64,000 nt of DNA from Clostridium sp. AF37-5 (lineage in GTDB: Bacteria; Bacillota; Clostridia; Lachnospirales; Lachnospiraceae): the NCBI RefSeq assembly GCF_003477605.1, contig NZ_QUDR01000005.1:110026-174025 (forward strand). The letters are read 5' to 3'. Made by a program: the position numbers and the translations under genes. The notes below the pieces were generated by a model. The model was not told the origin of the DNA. It searched no databases and worked only from the letters and a program-made list of their open reading frames with translations. Positions 46,954 to 56,123 of this stretch are shown here, one piece after another. Each line of letters begins with the position of its first letter. Within the stretch, counting starts at the first letter, position 1.

Positions 46954-48588
46954 CTAACCTCGGTTCTGTGCATCTACCAAGTTTTCACTCTGATACATCT
47001 TGCGCAGTTTTGGTTTCTCAATTTTACCGGTTGGGTTTCTCGGTACATCTGCAAAGAAAATCTTACGAGGTCTCTTATAACGTGGAAGTCCTTTGCAGAA
47101 CTCATTCATCTCATCTTCCGTGCAAACAGCCCCCGGAACCAGTTCGATAATCGCTGCTGCAATCTCTCCCAAACGGTCATCTTTTAGTCCGATAACAGCC
47201 ACATCCTTTACTGCCTCATGTTTGCTCAGATAGTTTTCAATCTGAACCGGATACAAGTTTTCACCACCACTGATGATAACATCTTTTTTGCGGTCAACCA
47301 GATAGATAAAACCATCTTCATCCATCTCCGCCATATCACCGGTGTAAAGCCAGTCGCCGTGAAGAACTTCTTTTGTTGCCTCTTCATCGTTATAATAACA
47401 TTTCATCACGCCGGGACCTTTAACCGCCAGCTCACCGACTTCACCTTGTTTTACTTCATTTCCGTCGGTGTCAATAATTTTTGCCTCCCAGCCATATCCC
47501 GGAATACCGATAGCACCGACTTTATGGATATTTTCCACGCCAAGATGAACGCAGCCCGGTCCAATCGACTCACTTAAACCATAGTTCGTATCATACTGAT
47601 GATTTGGAAAATACTCTTTCCAGCGGCGGATTAAGCTCTGTGGAACCGGCTGTGCACCAATATGCATCAGACGCCACTGGGATAATTCATAATCATCGGG
47701 TTTTAATCTTCCACTGTCAAGTTCCACGAGAATATCCTGTGCCCAAGGAACCAAAAGCCAGACAATTGTGCATTTCTCATTGGAGACCGTCTCCAAAATT
47801 GTTTTCGGGCTTACCCCCTTCAAAAGCACTGCCTTGCTTCCCGTCAAAAGACTGCCAAACCAGTGCATCTTCGCTCCGGTATGATACAGCGGAGGAATAC
47901 ATAAGAACACATCGTCATGTGTCTGTCCGTGATGCTTCTGCTCGACTTTACAGGCATGCATCAAACTTTCATGATTATGTAAAATTGCTTTCGGAAATCC
48001 GGTTGTTCCGGAAGAAAAATAAATTGCCGCATCATCTTCGTCAGAAATTGGGATTCCCGGTGCTAAACTTGCACAGTTTGCCGTCAGTTTATCATAATCT
48101 TCCGCAAAGGACGGGCAGTCGCCTCCCACATAAAACAAAAGACGGTTCTGACTGATTTTATCGGCAATTTCTTCCACACGGCCGATAAATTCCGGACCAA
48201 ACACTAAAACATCTACCTCCGCCAGATTCAAACAATATTCAATTTCATCCGGTGCATAGCGGAAATTAAGCGGCACCGCCAGTGCTCCGGTCTTTAATAT
48301 ACCAAAATAAATCGGAAGCCATTCCAAGCAGTTCATCAATAAAATCGCCACTTTGTCCCCTTTTCCAATCCCTCTGCTGATTAAAAGCTGTGCAAAACGA
48401 TTGGCTTTTTCGTCAAATACATGCCATGTAATTTCCCTGCGGTAATGACACATCGGACTTGACTCGATTAATTCATAATCCCTCCATGTTACTCTTCTTT
48501 TCTCCTGAATATCCGGATTAATCTCTACAAGACTCACTTCGTTCGGATATTTTTTGGCATTTGCCTCCAATAACTCTGTAATTGGCAT
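46954..48588 (-). CDS. Acyl-CoA synthetase (AMP-forming)
   Basis: The 544-residue member of the adenylate-forming family has the P-loop-like YFSSGTTGFPKAI, the GLSES motif, the TGDMAEMDEDG motif and the C-terminal PRNPTGKIEK with the catalytic Lys. It should activate a fatty or other carboxylic acid as CoA thioester. ATG 48586-48588 is nine bases after GGAGG; an upstream in-frame ATG at 48645 is rejected. Confidence 0.9.
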   Translation of the reverse strand: MPITELLEANAKKYPNEVSLVEINPDIQEKRRVTWRDYELIESSPMCHYRREITWHVFDEKANRFAQLLISRGIGKGDKVAILLMNCLEWLPIYFGILKTGALAVPLNFRYAPDEIEYCLNLAEVDVLVFGPEFIGRVEEIADKISQNRLLFYVGGDCPSFAEDYDKLTANCASLAPGIPISDEDDAAIYFSSGTTGFPKAILHNHESLMHACKVEQKHHGQTHDDVFLCIPPLYHTGAKMHWFGSLLTGSKAVLLKGVSPKTILETVSNEKCTIVWLLVPWAQDILVELDSGRLKPDDYELSQWRLMHIGAQPVPQSLIRRWKEYFPNHQYDTNYGLSESIGPGCVHLGVENIHKVGAIGIPGYGWEAKIIDTDGNEVKQGEVGELAVKGPGVMKCYYNDEEATKEVLHGDWLYTGDMAEMDEDGFIYLVDRKKDVIISGGENLYPVQIENYLSKHEAVKDVAVIGLKDDRLGEIAAAIIELVPGAVCTEDEMNEFCKGLPRYKRPRKIFFADVPRNPTGKIEKPKLRKMYQSENLVDAQNRG

Positions 48589-48623
48589 TCCCTTTATCCT
48601 CCATTTCAAAATACAAAAACTAT

Positions 48624-49295
48624 CTATATCATATCGCATTTCCACTGATTTAGCAAGGATATCGCCTCGTCAATTTCGTCCACTGCATAGTCGCAAATCA
48701 AATCAAAGTCTTCTTTTGCATAATTCCACTTTGGTTCTCTTACTAAAACCGTCTGAAAACCACCTTTTTTTGCTCCTAAAACCGCCGGCAGAATATCTTC
48801 AAACACAAAACAGTTACCGGGATTTACTCCCATCTTCTCTGCCGCCTTCAAATAGACATCCGGGAACTCTTTTCCTCTTTTTACATCCCCCGTTTCCGTA
48901 AATGAATGAAACCAGTCGTAGATTCCTAAATTTTTTAGGCACGGCTCAAATAAAGAAGCACTGTTTGAGGTTGCAACCGCCATTTTAATATCCTGCTTCT
49001 TTAGCCACAAAAGAAGTTCTTTTACCCCTTTTTTTAGTTTTACATCATGAGCATACGCATCTCTTGCCATCGCATCCCATTCCGCCATCACATCTTCCTT
49101 AGTCTCCTGCAGCAAAAAACGTTTGATGGTATATTTCGCCACCTCTTCAAACCCCATCGCCATAATTGCCGTGGAATAATCTTTTGGCACTTCAAATCCT
49201 CGTTTTTTCAAAAAATCGGTATCAATCTGCGACCAGACCCATGTCGAATCTAACAATGTGCCATCCAAATCAAATATGACTCCTTCTATCTTCAC
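48624..49295 (-). CDS. HAD-family phosphatase (beta-phosphoglucomutase-like)
   Basis: The protein of about 223 residues starts (M)KIEGVIFDLDGTLLDS, with the DxDGT motif, TSNSAS (motif II), and the FEDILPAV motif IV. It belongs to the phosphoglucomutase-like HAD subgroup; the substrate is unknown. GTG at 49293-49295 is nine bases after AAGGG, while ATG 49304 abuts it. It lies 36 bases upstream of the acyl-CoA synthetase gene. Confidence 0.85.
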   Translation of the reverse strand: MKIEGVIFDLDGTLLDSTWVWSQIDTDFLKKRGFEVPKDYSTAIMAMGFEEVAKYTIKRFLLQETKEDVMAEWDAMARDAYAHDVKLKKGVKELLLWLKKQDIKMAVATSNSASLFEPCLKNLGIYDWFHSFTETGDVKRGKEFPDVYLKAAEKMGVNPGNCFVFEDILPAVLGAKKGGFQTVLVREPKWNYAKEDFDLICDYAVDEIDEAISLLNQWKCDMI

Positions 49296-49345
49296 CGTAT
49301 CCATCCCTTCTTTTTTTATCTTTTACCAGTATAACAGAATTCCCC

Positions 49346-50125
49346 CTATCTTTCCATGGCTTTTATAACCATCTGAGCGATTTTTTTATGTCCTTTTTCA
49401 CTGGGATGCGGATCAATTTCCCTTCCCTTGAAAGAAAGATTGACCATGGATTCCTTCTCGCCGTCAAAACATTTTTTAATATCGACAAGCACATACTCAT
49501 CCGATGGATAAAATCCGCGGTTCATCCGGTTAATATAAGCATCCGCAACCGAATACACCTGTGAAAACGCATCAATCCCCTTAGCAGGATTATAAATATT
49601 GTCCGCATATATTTTTACATCCGGATTAACCGCTCGAATTTCTCGGATGATTTTTGGAAAAGTTTTTGCAAACTGCACGCATGCCTCATCAAATTTATGT
49701 GCATCCCGTTTTATCATTTCTTCCATGTTTAAATCCAATTGAATCAAATGGAGTAAATCATTTGAGCCAATGGATATCGTAACAAAATCGGCATGTTTAA
49801 TCGTTGCCCGGTACTTTTTATATTCCTTTCTTTCCGGATTTGTAAGTATATCAAGAAGTTCCCCGCTTTGCATCCCATTTTCTCCAAAATTCGTAACAAA
49901 AACCGAATCATACTTTGTCTCCAGATTTTTGCGAATCAATTCTACATACGACTGCTCTTTTCTATCGCTAAGTCCATACCCATATGCGATGCTGTCTCCA
50001 AGCGCCACATAGCGTATTGACGTTGATGTAATATCACCGGAACTTGCCTTTTCCTCCGGTACAGCTTTAATTCCACAAAACACAGCGAACATAATCACCC
50101 CGATTCTTATTATCCATTTCACCAA
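49346..50125 (-). CDS. SGNH/GDSL hydrolase, secreted or membrane-anchored
   Basis: The 259-residue protein has an N-terminal signal or anchor (4-21), the GDSI motif with Ser45, a Gly in NFGENGMQSG, Asn in SIGSNDLLHL and the C-terminal DPHPSEKGH catalytic pair. It should be an extracytoplasmic esterase or deacetylase acting on wall or polysaccharide. It starts with GTG at 50123-50125; its Shine-Dalgarno lies in the yebC terminator arm. Confidence 0.9.
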   Translation of the reverse strand: MVKWIIRIGVIMFAVFCGIKAVPEEKASSGDITSTSIRYVALGDSIAYGYGLSDRKEQSYVELIRKNLETKYDSVFVTNFGENGMQSGELLDILTNPERKEYKKYRATIKHADFVTISIGSNDLLHLIQLDLNMEEMIKRDAHKFDEACVQFAKTFPKIIREIRAVNPDVKIYADNIYNPAKGIDAFSQVYSVADAYINRMNRGFYPSDEYVLVDIKKCFDGEKESMVNLSFKGREIDPHPSEKGHKKIAQMVIKAMER

Positions 50126-50126
50126 A

Positions 50127-50182
50127 AAAGCCTCCTACACATAATAAAAGATTGCTTTTTTATTATGTGTAGAAGACTTAAA
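50127..50182 (-). terminator. yebC terminator whose 3' arm contains the SGNH gene's Shine-Dalgarno
   Basis: A perfect 15-bp stem (50135-50149 with 50158-50172) extends through G-U pairs so that AAGTCTT pairs with GGAGGCTT on minus, followed by T6. The AGGAGG is the only Shine-Dalgarno of the SGNH gene. Confidence 0.8.
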
Positions 50183-50216
50183 ATTATTAGCTCATTTTGG
50201 ATTTTTGAAAATTATC

Positions 50217-50954
50217 TTATTCGTCATCCTCTTCGACATTGTGATATACATTCTGCACATCATCATCCTCATCCAAAAGGTCCATAATACGCTGGAACAT
50301 TTTTTTATCTTCATCTGAAGTAAGTTCCACATAATTTTGCGGAATCATGGTAATTTCAGCCTGTACCATCGGAACGTTTTCTTTTTCCAACGCTTCACGA
50401 ACAACACTAAAATCCTCCGGTGTTGTAAGAATTTCGTAACTATCTTCTTCCTCAACAAAATCCTCTGCACCGGCATCCAATGCCATCATCATAAATTCAT
50501 CGGCATCAGTCTCATATGCTTCTTTATCAACAAGAATCTGTCCTTTTTGGTCAAACATATAAGACACGCAGCCTGTCGTTCCTACATTACCGTTTCCTTT
50601 GGTAAATGCATTTCTTACATTTGAAGCAGTACGGTTTTTGTTATCCGTCAGTGCCTCTACAATAATTGCTGTTCCGTTCGGTCCATAGCCTTCATACTGA
50701 CAGCTTACATAATTAACCGCATCTACGTTTCCTGCTGCTTTTTTGATTCCACGCTCAATCGTGTCGTTTGGCATATTGTTTGCCTTTGCTTTTGCAACAA
50801 CATCACGAAGTTTACTGTTATTATTCGGGTCTGGTCCGCCCTCTTTTACGGCTACCGCAATTTCACGGCCGATTACCGTAAAAATCTTACCTCTTTTAGC
50901 ATCATTTTTCTCTTTTTTGTGCTTAATGTTTGCAAATTTTGAATGTCCTGACAT
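50217..50954 (-). CDS. YebC/PmpR-family protein
   Basis: The 245-residue protein starts [24 protein letters not shown] and has [13 protein letters not shown], both hallmarks of the YebC family. Members regulate transcription (PmpR) or help ribosomes through proline-rich motifs. There is no Shine-Dalgarno at normal spacing; AAGGAGG lies 33 bases upstream with a 6-bp hairpin between. Confidence 0.95.
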   Translation of the reverse strand: MSGHSKFANIKHKKEKNDAKRGKIFTVIGREIAVAVKEGGPDPNNNSKLRDVVAKAKANNMPNDTIERGIKKAAGNVDAVNYVSCQYEGYGPNGTAIIVEALTDNKNRTASNVRNAFTKGNGNVGTTGCVSYMFDQKGQILVDKEAYETDADEFMMMALDAGAEDFVEEEDSYEILTTPEDFSVVREALEKENVPMVQAEITMIPQNYVELTSDEDKKMFQRIMDLLDEDDDVQNVYHNVEEDDE

Positions 50955-50964
50955 GTTTTTACTC

Positions 50965-50994
50965 GACGAGATATTTCTACTCGTCTTCCTCCTT
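50965..50994 (-). promoter_or_regulatory. Hairpin between Shine-Dalgarno and start of yebC
   Basis: On minus, AAGGAGG (50988-50994) is followed by GACGAG-n9-CTCGTC (50965-50985), then ten bases to the ATG. Folding would bring the Shine-Dalgarno to about 12 bases from the start. Confidence 0.55.
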
Positions 50995-51436
50995 ACTTAT
51001 TACTTATTTTTTCAATCACTGCCGGTACTAAGTCCGCCGTACGGACTGCACACATAATCGTGTCATCCCCCGCAATGGATCCTACAATTTCTTCTATCTC
51101 AAGCGCATCAATTGCGGCGGCAACTGCCATTGCCATACCGCTTACCGTCTTGATTACTACCAAATTATCTGCCTGGTCGATACTCACCATACCATCTTGT
51201 AAAACTCTTGCATAGCGCTCGCCAAAGCTAGCACTTCCCGGAGTAACACAGATGTACTTGGATTTTCCGTTTTTATCTGCCTGTTTTTTTAACTGCAGTT
51301 CTTTGATATCCCGGCTGATGGTTGCCTGCGTCACCCGGAAACCAGATTCATGCAGACGCTTTCCAAGCTCCTCCTGCGTATCGATATCATACTCATCAAT
51401 TAATTCTAATATTTTATTCTGTCTTACTCGCTTCAT
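50993..51436 (-). CDS. argR: Arginine repressor ArgR
   Basis: The 147-residue protein has the N-terminal winged helix ([20 protein letters not shown]) and the C-terminal arginine-binding oligomerisation domain ([14 protein letters not shown], with the Asp pair that binds arginine). It represses arginine synthesis and activates catabolism. CGGAG lies six bases before the ATG. It ends the asp23-argR run; recN, usually next, is not present. Confidence 0.95.
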   Translation of the reverse strand: MKRVRQNKILELIDEYDIDTQEELGKRLHESGFRVTQATISRDIKELQLKKQADKNGKSKYICVTPGSASFGERYARVLQDGMVSIDQADNLVVIKTVSGMAMAVAAAIDALEIEEIVGSIAGDDTIMCAVRTADLVPAVIEKISNK

Positions 51437-51465
51437 AAAAAACTCCGTTCCAAAACCTCAGCTCA

Positions 51466-52296
51466 TTAATTACGGTTTAGTTTGCTCCGCATTTTATCAA
51501 AAAAGCTGGCATCACCTAACCGAACCATATCAAAAGTTTCTTTTGCTTTTTCAATCCATACAACATCACCTGTCGATACCGTCCAAAGCATCTGTCCGTC
51601 GCCTCGAATCGCAGCCTCATCCTGATAGTTTTCCTTTGTCTTTCCAACTTCTATCCTTAGTTTGGAATCCGAAGACACCACAAGACTTCTTTTGTTCAAC
51701 GAATGTGGGCAAATCGGTGTAATAATCATCGCTTCCATCGATGGCACTAACACCGGACCTGCTGCCGATAAATTATAGGCCGTCGAACCGGTCGGCGTCG
51801 ACACCAAAATCCCATCTGCCACATAAGTATCCATCAGTTCATCATCTACATAGACATTTGCTGTTATCATATGTCCAAAATCCTGCTTGCCGATAATAAA
51901 CTCATTAATCGCAATGCCAATCGCTTCTCCAACTGAAGTTTTCTGCACTCTGCCGGTAAGCGCCATCCGCTTTTCCACTTCATAATTTCCCGACAAAATT
52001 TCGTACAGTGCTTTTTGAATTCTCGGCTTTTCCACCTCGGTCAGAAACCCAAGTGTTCCAAAATTCACGCCAAAAATCGGAACATGACTGCCGGCAAACC
52101 GCTTCGCTGCCTGGATTACATAACCGTCTCCTCCAAGCACAATCACTAAATCTGCCCAGTCAATCTGCGTAACTTCAGACGAACTCCCTACTATTTTAGC
52201 ACATTTTTCATGAGATTCCAAATATCTTTTTATTTCACTCGCCGTCTCATGATGTATGTCTTTCTCAACATCGGAAATAATCTGAAAATTTTTCAT
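51466..52296 (-). CDS. nadK: NAD kinase
   Basis: NadK makes NADP from NAD and ATP. The 276-residue protein has VIVLGGDGY (the GGDG motif) and TPTGSTAYNLSAAGP. AGGAGG precedes the ATG. It sits between tlyA and argR in the conserved order. Confidence 0.95.
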   Translation of the reverse strand: MKNFQIISDVEKDIHHETASEIKRYLESHEKCAKIVGSSSEVTQIDWADLVIVLGGDGYVIQAAKRFAGSHVPIFGVNFGTLGFLTEVEKPRIQKALYEILSGNYEVEKRMALTGRVQKTSVGEAIGIAINEFIIGKQDFGHMITANVYVDDELMDTYVADGILVSTPTGSTAYNLSAAGPVLVPSMEAMIITPICPHSLNKRSLVVSSDSKLRIEVGKTKENYQDEAAIRGDGQMLWTVSTGDVVWIEKAKETFDMVRLGDASFFDKMRSKLNRN

Positions 52297-52307
52297 CGCA
52301 GTTCCTC

Positions 52308-53138
52308 CTATAAAACCTCATGCGCATGCGCTACCAATTCTTTCACCGCTTCCTTCTGCTTTTCATCTATGGTAACCGGTTCTCTGTTATCATTCTCCAT
52401 ATAAAGGAGATATTCAATGTTTCCTTCCGGTCCGCGAATCGGCGAATGGTCAATCCCCAAAATATGAAATCCAAGGGAAAGTGCATAGTTCATAACCATC
52501 TGAATCACTTCTTCGTGGACACGGGGCTCTCTCACGACCCCTTTTTTCCCAACCTGTTCTCTGCCCGCCTCAAACTGTGGTTTAATCAAACAGACAATCT
52601 GAGCATTTTCCTTCATCAGTGCCTTAACCGGCTCTAATACTTTCGTGAGGGAAATAAAGGCAACATCGATGGAAACAAAATCTACTAACTCACCAATATC
52701 GTCCGGTGTGACATAGCGGATGTTTGTCTTTTCCATCGAGCATACTCTTTCATCCTGCCTTAACGACCACGCAAGTTGGTTTGTCCCCACATCAATCGCG
52801 TACACATACTTTGCGCCATTTTGCAGCATACAGTCCGTAAAACCACCGGTTGAAGAACCGACATCCATGCATACCGTATCCGTAAGAGAAATCGGAAACA
52901 CGTTCATTGCCTGTTCCAATTTGTAACCGCCACGGCTGACATATTTCATTTTCTTTCCCCGGACTTCAATCTGCACCGATTCCGGAAACGTCTGTCCGGC
53001 CTTGTCTTCTCTTTGATTATCGACAAATACCTCCCCTGCCATAATCACGGCTTTTGCTTTTTCACGTGAAGGCATAAGTCCTCTTTTCACAAGAAGGACA
53101 TCCAATCGTTCTTTCTTTTCTTTCACCTTACTCACCAT
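52308..53138 (-). CDS. tlyA: TlyA-family rRNA methyltransferase / hemolysin-like
   Basis: The 276-residue protein has an N-terminal S4 RNA-binding domain (RLDVLLVKRGLMPSREKAKA) and a SAM-dependent FtsJ-like methyltransferase domain with DVGSSTGGFTDC. In mycobacteria TlyA 2'-O-methylates 16S and 23S rRNA. Its start overlaps the dxs stop by 11 bases. Confidence 0.93.
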   Translation of the reverse strand: MVSKVKEKKERLDVLLVKRGLMPSREKAKAVIMAGEVFVDNQREDKAGQTFPESVQIEVRGKKMKYVSRGGYKLEQAMNVFPISLTDTVCMDVGSSTGGFTDCMLQNGAKYVYAIDVGTNQLAWSLRQDERVCSMEKTNIRYVTPDDIGELVDFVSIDVAFISLTKVLEPVKALMKENAQIVCLIKPQFEAGREQVGKKGVVREPRVHEEVIQMVMNYALSLGFHILGIDHSPIRGPEGNIEYLLYMENDNREPVTIDEKQKEAVKELVAHAHEVL

Positions 53139-55008
53139 TTATCTTTCTTACAATCCGATTCGATACCGATGCCGCATCCAATCCATATTTCTCATAGAGT
53201 TCTTCCGGCGTTCCGTGCTCAATAAACTGATCCGGGAAACATACGCTAAGACATTTGTGGTAAATTCTTTCCCGCAGTAAAAATGCTTGAATCTGCTCGG
53301 AAAAACCGCCGGTATACACATTGTCTTCCATTGTCACAATCAGACGGTGACTGATTGCTAATTCTCTTACCAAATCCTCATCAAACGGCTTCACAAAACG
53401 CATATTGACAATCGTTGGATGAATCCCTTGTACTGCTAACTTTTTTCGAACCTCACATGCTTTACTAACCATATTGCCTACTGCCAAAATAAGTACATCT
53501 TTTCCTTCATACAAAAGTTCTGCTTTGGCGTACACAATCGGCTCTCTTTCTTCTTTCTCACAGCAGTACGCTTTTCCTCTTGGGTAGCGGACTGCCACCG
53601 GACCATCCATCTGATTCAGTGCAAAATCCAGAACCTCAGTCAACTCTGCACCATCCATCGGCGAAATCACCGTCATCCCCGGCATCGTCGACAAAAAGGA
53701 TAAGTCAAAAATACCCTGATGCGTCTCTCCGTCATTTCCTACAATGCCACTTCGGTCTACTGTAAAAATAACCGGCAGACTGCCAAGACACACATCATGA
53801 ATCATCTGGTCATAGGCACGCTGCAAAAAGGTAGAATACAAAGAAACTACCGGTCTCATACCGCCTGCTGCAAGTCCTGCTGCAAAAGTAACCGCATGTT
53901 CTTCCGCAATTCCCACATCGAAAGCTCGTGATGGAAATGTTTTTGCAAAGGCTGCCGTTCCGGTTCCATCCGGCATCGCAGCACACACAGAAACCAGTTC
54001 ATTGCACTGCGCCCCCCGTGACAAAAGCCAGTCGGAAAATATATTCGTATAAGTTACTTCGTTTGTTTTAAGAATCGTACCATCTTTTACATCAAAGGTT
54101 CCTACACCATGAAAAGCGGAAGGATTTTGTTCTGCCGGTTTATACCCTTTTCCCTTCTGGGTCAGAACATGCACCAAAACCGGCTGATTCGTAATCGAAA
54201 ACGCTGTTTCAAAAGCTGTAACCATTTCATTTACATTGTGTCCATTCACCGGACCGATATAAATAAGCCCCATATCCTCAAACAGCATTCCCGGAATAAA
54301 CAAATGCTTAATCGAGTCTTTCGCACGCTTAATCTGTCTGGCAAGCGGATGACCTACATTCGGAATTTTGCCTAACGAATTTTCAACATTCATTTTCAAA
54401 TCCCGGTACTTACGGTTTGCACGGATTTTACCTAAGTAAGTTGACATACCACCTACATTTGGTGCAATCGACATCTTATTATCGTTTAACACAATAACCA
54501 TATTCGTTTTTAATGCTGCGGCGTTATTTAACGCCTCAAATGCCATACCGCCGGATAATGCACCATCACCAATAACCGCTACCACCTTTTCATCGCCGCC
54601 ACGCAAATCCCTTGCCTTAGCAAAGCCCTGCGCCACGGAAATCGAAGTCGAACTGTGTCCGGTATCAAACGTATCACTCGGATTTTCCTTGACTTTTGGA
54701 AAACCACTTAAGCCACCCATTTGGCGGAGTGTCGAAAAAGCATCCCCTCTCCCGGTCAGAATTTTATGCACATATGACTGGTGCCCCACATCCCAAATTA
54801 GTTTATCCTCCGGAAAATGCAAACACAAATGAAGTGCCATCGTAAGTTCCACCGCTCCTAAATTGGATGCCAAATGTCCTCCCGTCCGGCTCACACTCCG
54901 TACCAATTTGGCACGGATTTCTTTAGCTAACTGCCTATAATCCGCGGGGGCAATATTATGAATGTCATTTTCTTTTACTATTTGACTAAGTACCTTTTTC
55001 TTACTCAC
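53128..55008 (-). CDS. dxs: 1-deoxy-D-xylulose-5-phosphate synthase
   Basis: Dxs starts the MEP isoprenoid pathway from pyruvate and glyceraldehyde 3-phosphate with thiamine diphosphate. The 626-residue protein has VGHQSYVHKILTGR, the ThDP motif GDGALSGGMAFEALNNA, and the YSTFLQRAYDQ region. The start is GTG at 55006-55008 after GAGG. It follows ispA by 13 bases, so precursor and product genes are co-transcribed. Confidence 0.97.
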   Translation of the reverse strand: MSKKKVLSQIVKENDIHNIAPADYRQLAKEIRAKLVRSVSRTGGHLASNLGAVELTMALHLCLHFPEDKLIWDVGHQSYVHKILTGRGDAFSTLRQMGGLSGFPKVKENPSDTFDTGHSSTSISVAQGFAKARDLRGGDEKVVAVIGDGALSGGMAFEALNNAAALKTNMVIVLNDNKMSIAPNVGGMSTYLGKIRANRKYRDLKMNVENSLGKIPNVGHPLARQIKRAKDSIKHLFIPGMLFEDMGLIYIGPVNGHNVNEMVTAFETAFSITNQPVLVHVLTQKGKGYKPAEQNPSAFHGVGTFDVKDGTILKTNEVTYTNIFSDWLLSRGAQCNELVSVCAAMPDGTGTAAFAKTFPSRAFDVGIAEEHAVTFAAGLAAGGMRPVVSLYSTFLQRAYDQMIHDVCLGSLPVIFTVDRSGIVGNDGETHQGIFDLSFLSTMPGMTVISPMDGAELTEVLDFALNQMDGPVAVRYPRGKAYCCEKEEREPIVYAKAELLYEGKDVLILAVGNMVSKACEVRKKLAVQGIHPTIVNMRFVKPFDEDLVRELAISHRLIVTMEDNVYTGGFSEQIQAFLLRERIYHKCLSVCFPDQFIEHGTPEELYEKYGLDAASVSNRIVRKINGE

Positions 55009-55021
55009 AAAATCATCCTCT

Positions 55022-55921
55022 TTATTTCTCCCGTTCCACTAAGGACATTAACAATTCCCGCAGAAACGATTTATGTTCTTCATCTGCCGCTGTTATGCCA
55101 TCTAAGGCAGCAATACCGGCATCTGTATATTCTGCCACTTTTTTCCGGCTCTCCTCCATTCCATGCAGAACCGGATATGTGGATTTTTCATTCTTTTCAT
55201 CACTGTGCACCGGTTTTCCGATGACTTTCTCATCCCCTGAAATATCCAGAATATCATCCTGAATCTGGAAAGCAAGTCCAATCGCCGTTCCCACATTTTC
55301 CATAATTCGTACTTCATCCTGTGAAGCACCGGCTAAACAGGCTCCAATCATAAGACTTGCCTCAATGAGTGCAGAAGTTTTATTTTTATAAACATAATGA
55401 AGCATCTGTTCATCGACAAATTTTCCGTTATTTTCAACATCAACAACTTGTCCGCCAACCATGCCGCAAATCCCTGCTTTTTTCCCTAATACTTTCAAAG
55501 CATTGGCAATTCTCTGCTTGTCCGTTTTACTGTCAAACGCAAGAAATGCCGTCTCATAAGCAAGATTCAACAAAGCATCTCCGGCAAGAATCCCCATCGC
55601 TTCTCCATACTTTTTATGTGTCGTTAATTTACCACGACGGTAATCATCATTATCCATCGCCGGCAAATCATCATGCACAAGCGAATACGTGTGAATCATT
55701 TCTATCGCCATCATAAACGGACGAACTGCTTTTTCATCCGTTCCTCCAAACATGGAATATGTCTCACAAAGAAACATTGGTCTAAGTCGTTTACCACCGG
55801 CATTGATACTGTAATTAACAGCCTCCAATACCGTTTTTTCATAGCCTTCTTCCTTTGGAAGGTACGGGATAAAACCCTCTTCTATATTTTGTATTTTTTC
55901 CTGCCATTTATCCTTCGACAT
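55022..55921 (-). CDS. ispA: Farnesyl/geranylgeranyl diphosphate synthase
   Basis: The 299-residue trans-prenyltransferase has the first Asp-rich motif DDLPAMDNDD and the second DDILD. It extends C5 units made by the Dxs pathway to C15/C20. Its start overlaps xseB by 14 bases. Confidence 0.95.
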   Translation of the reverse strand: MSKDKWQEKIQNIEEGFIPYLPKEEGYEKTVLEAVNYSINAGGKRLRPMFLCETYSMFGGTDEKAVRPFMMAIEMIHTYSLVHDDLPAMDNDDYRRGKLTTHKKYGEAMGILAGDALLNLAYETAFLAFDSKTDKQRIANALKVLGKKAGICGMVGGQVVDVENNGKFVDEQMLHYVYKNKTSALIEASLMIGACLAGASQDEVRIMENVGTAIGLAFQIQDDILDISGDEKVIGKPVHSDEKNEKSTYPVLHGMEESRKKVAEYTDAGIAALDGITAADEEHKSFLRELLMSLVEREK

Positions 55922-56123
55922 CTTCTTCTCCTTCCATCATCAGGACCTTTATTTTTTTCTCCACGCGGTCAATAGCGTCATTTCCCATTTTCACAAGTTT
56001 CATTCCTTCCGAAAATGCCTGATAGGATTCTTCTAACGTCATTTTATCATTTTCCATCTGTGTTACGGTATCATCTAAACGATCCATAATTTCTTCTAAA
56101 GAAATTTCTTTTTTTTCTTCCAT
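55908..56123 (-). CDS. xseB: Exodeoxyribonuclease VII small subunit
   Basis: The 71-residue helical protein has the family's SLEEIMDRLDDTVTQMEND pattern. It joins XseA to degrade single-stranded DNA. Its ATG overlaps the xseA stop (TAATG). Confidence 0.93.
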   Translation of the reverse strand: MEEKKEISLEEIMDRLDDTVTQMENDKMTLEESYQAFSEGMKLVKMGNDAIDRVEKKIKVLMMEGEEDVEG

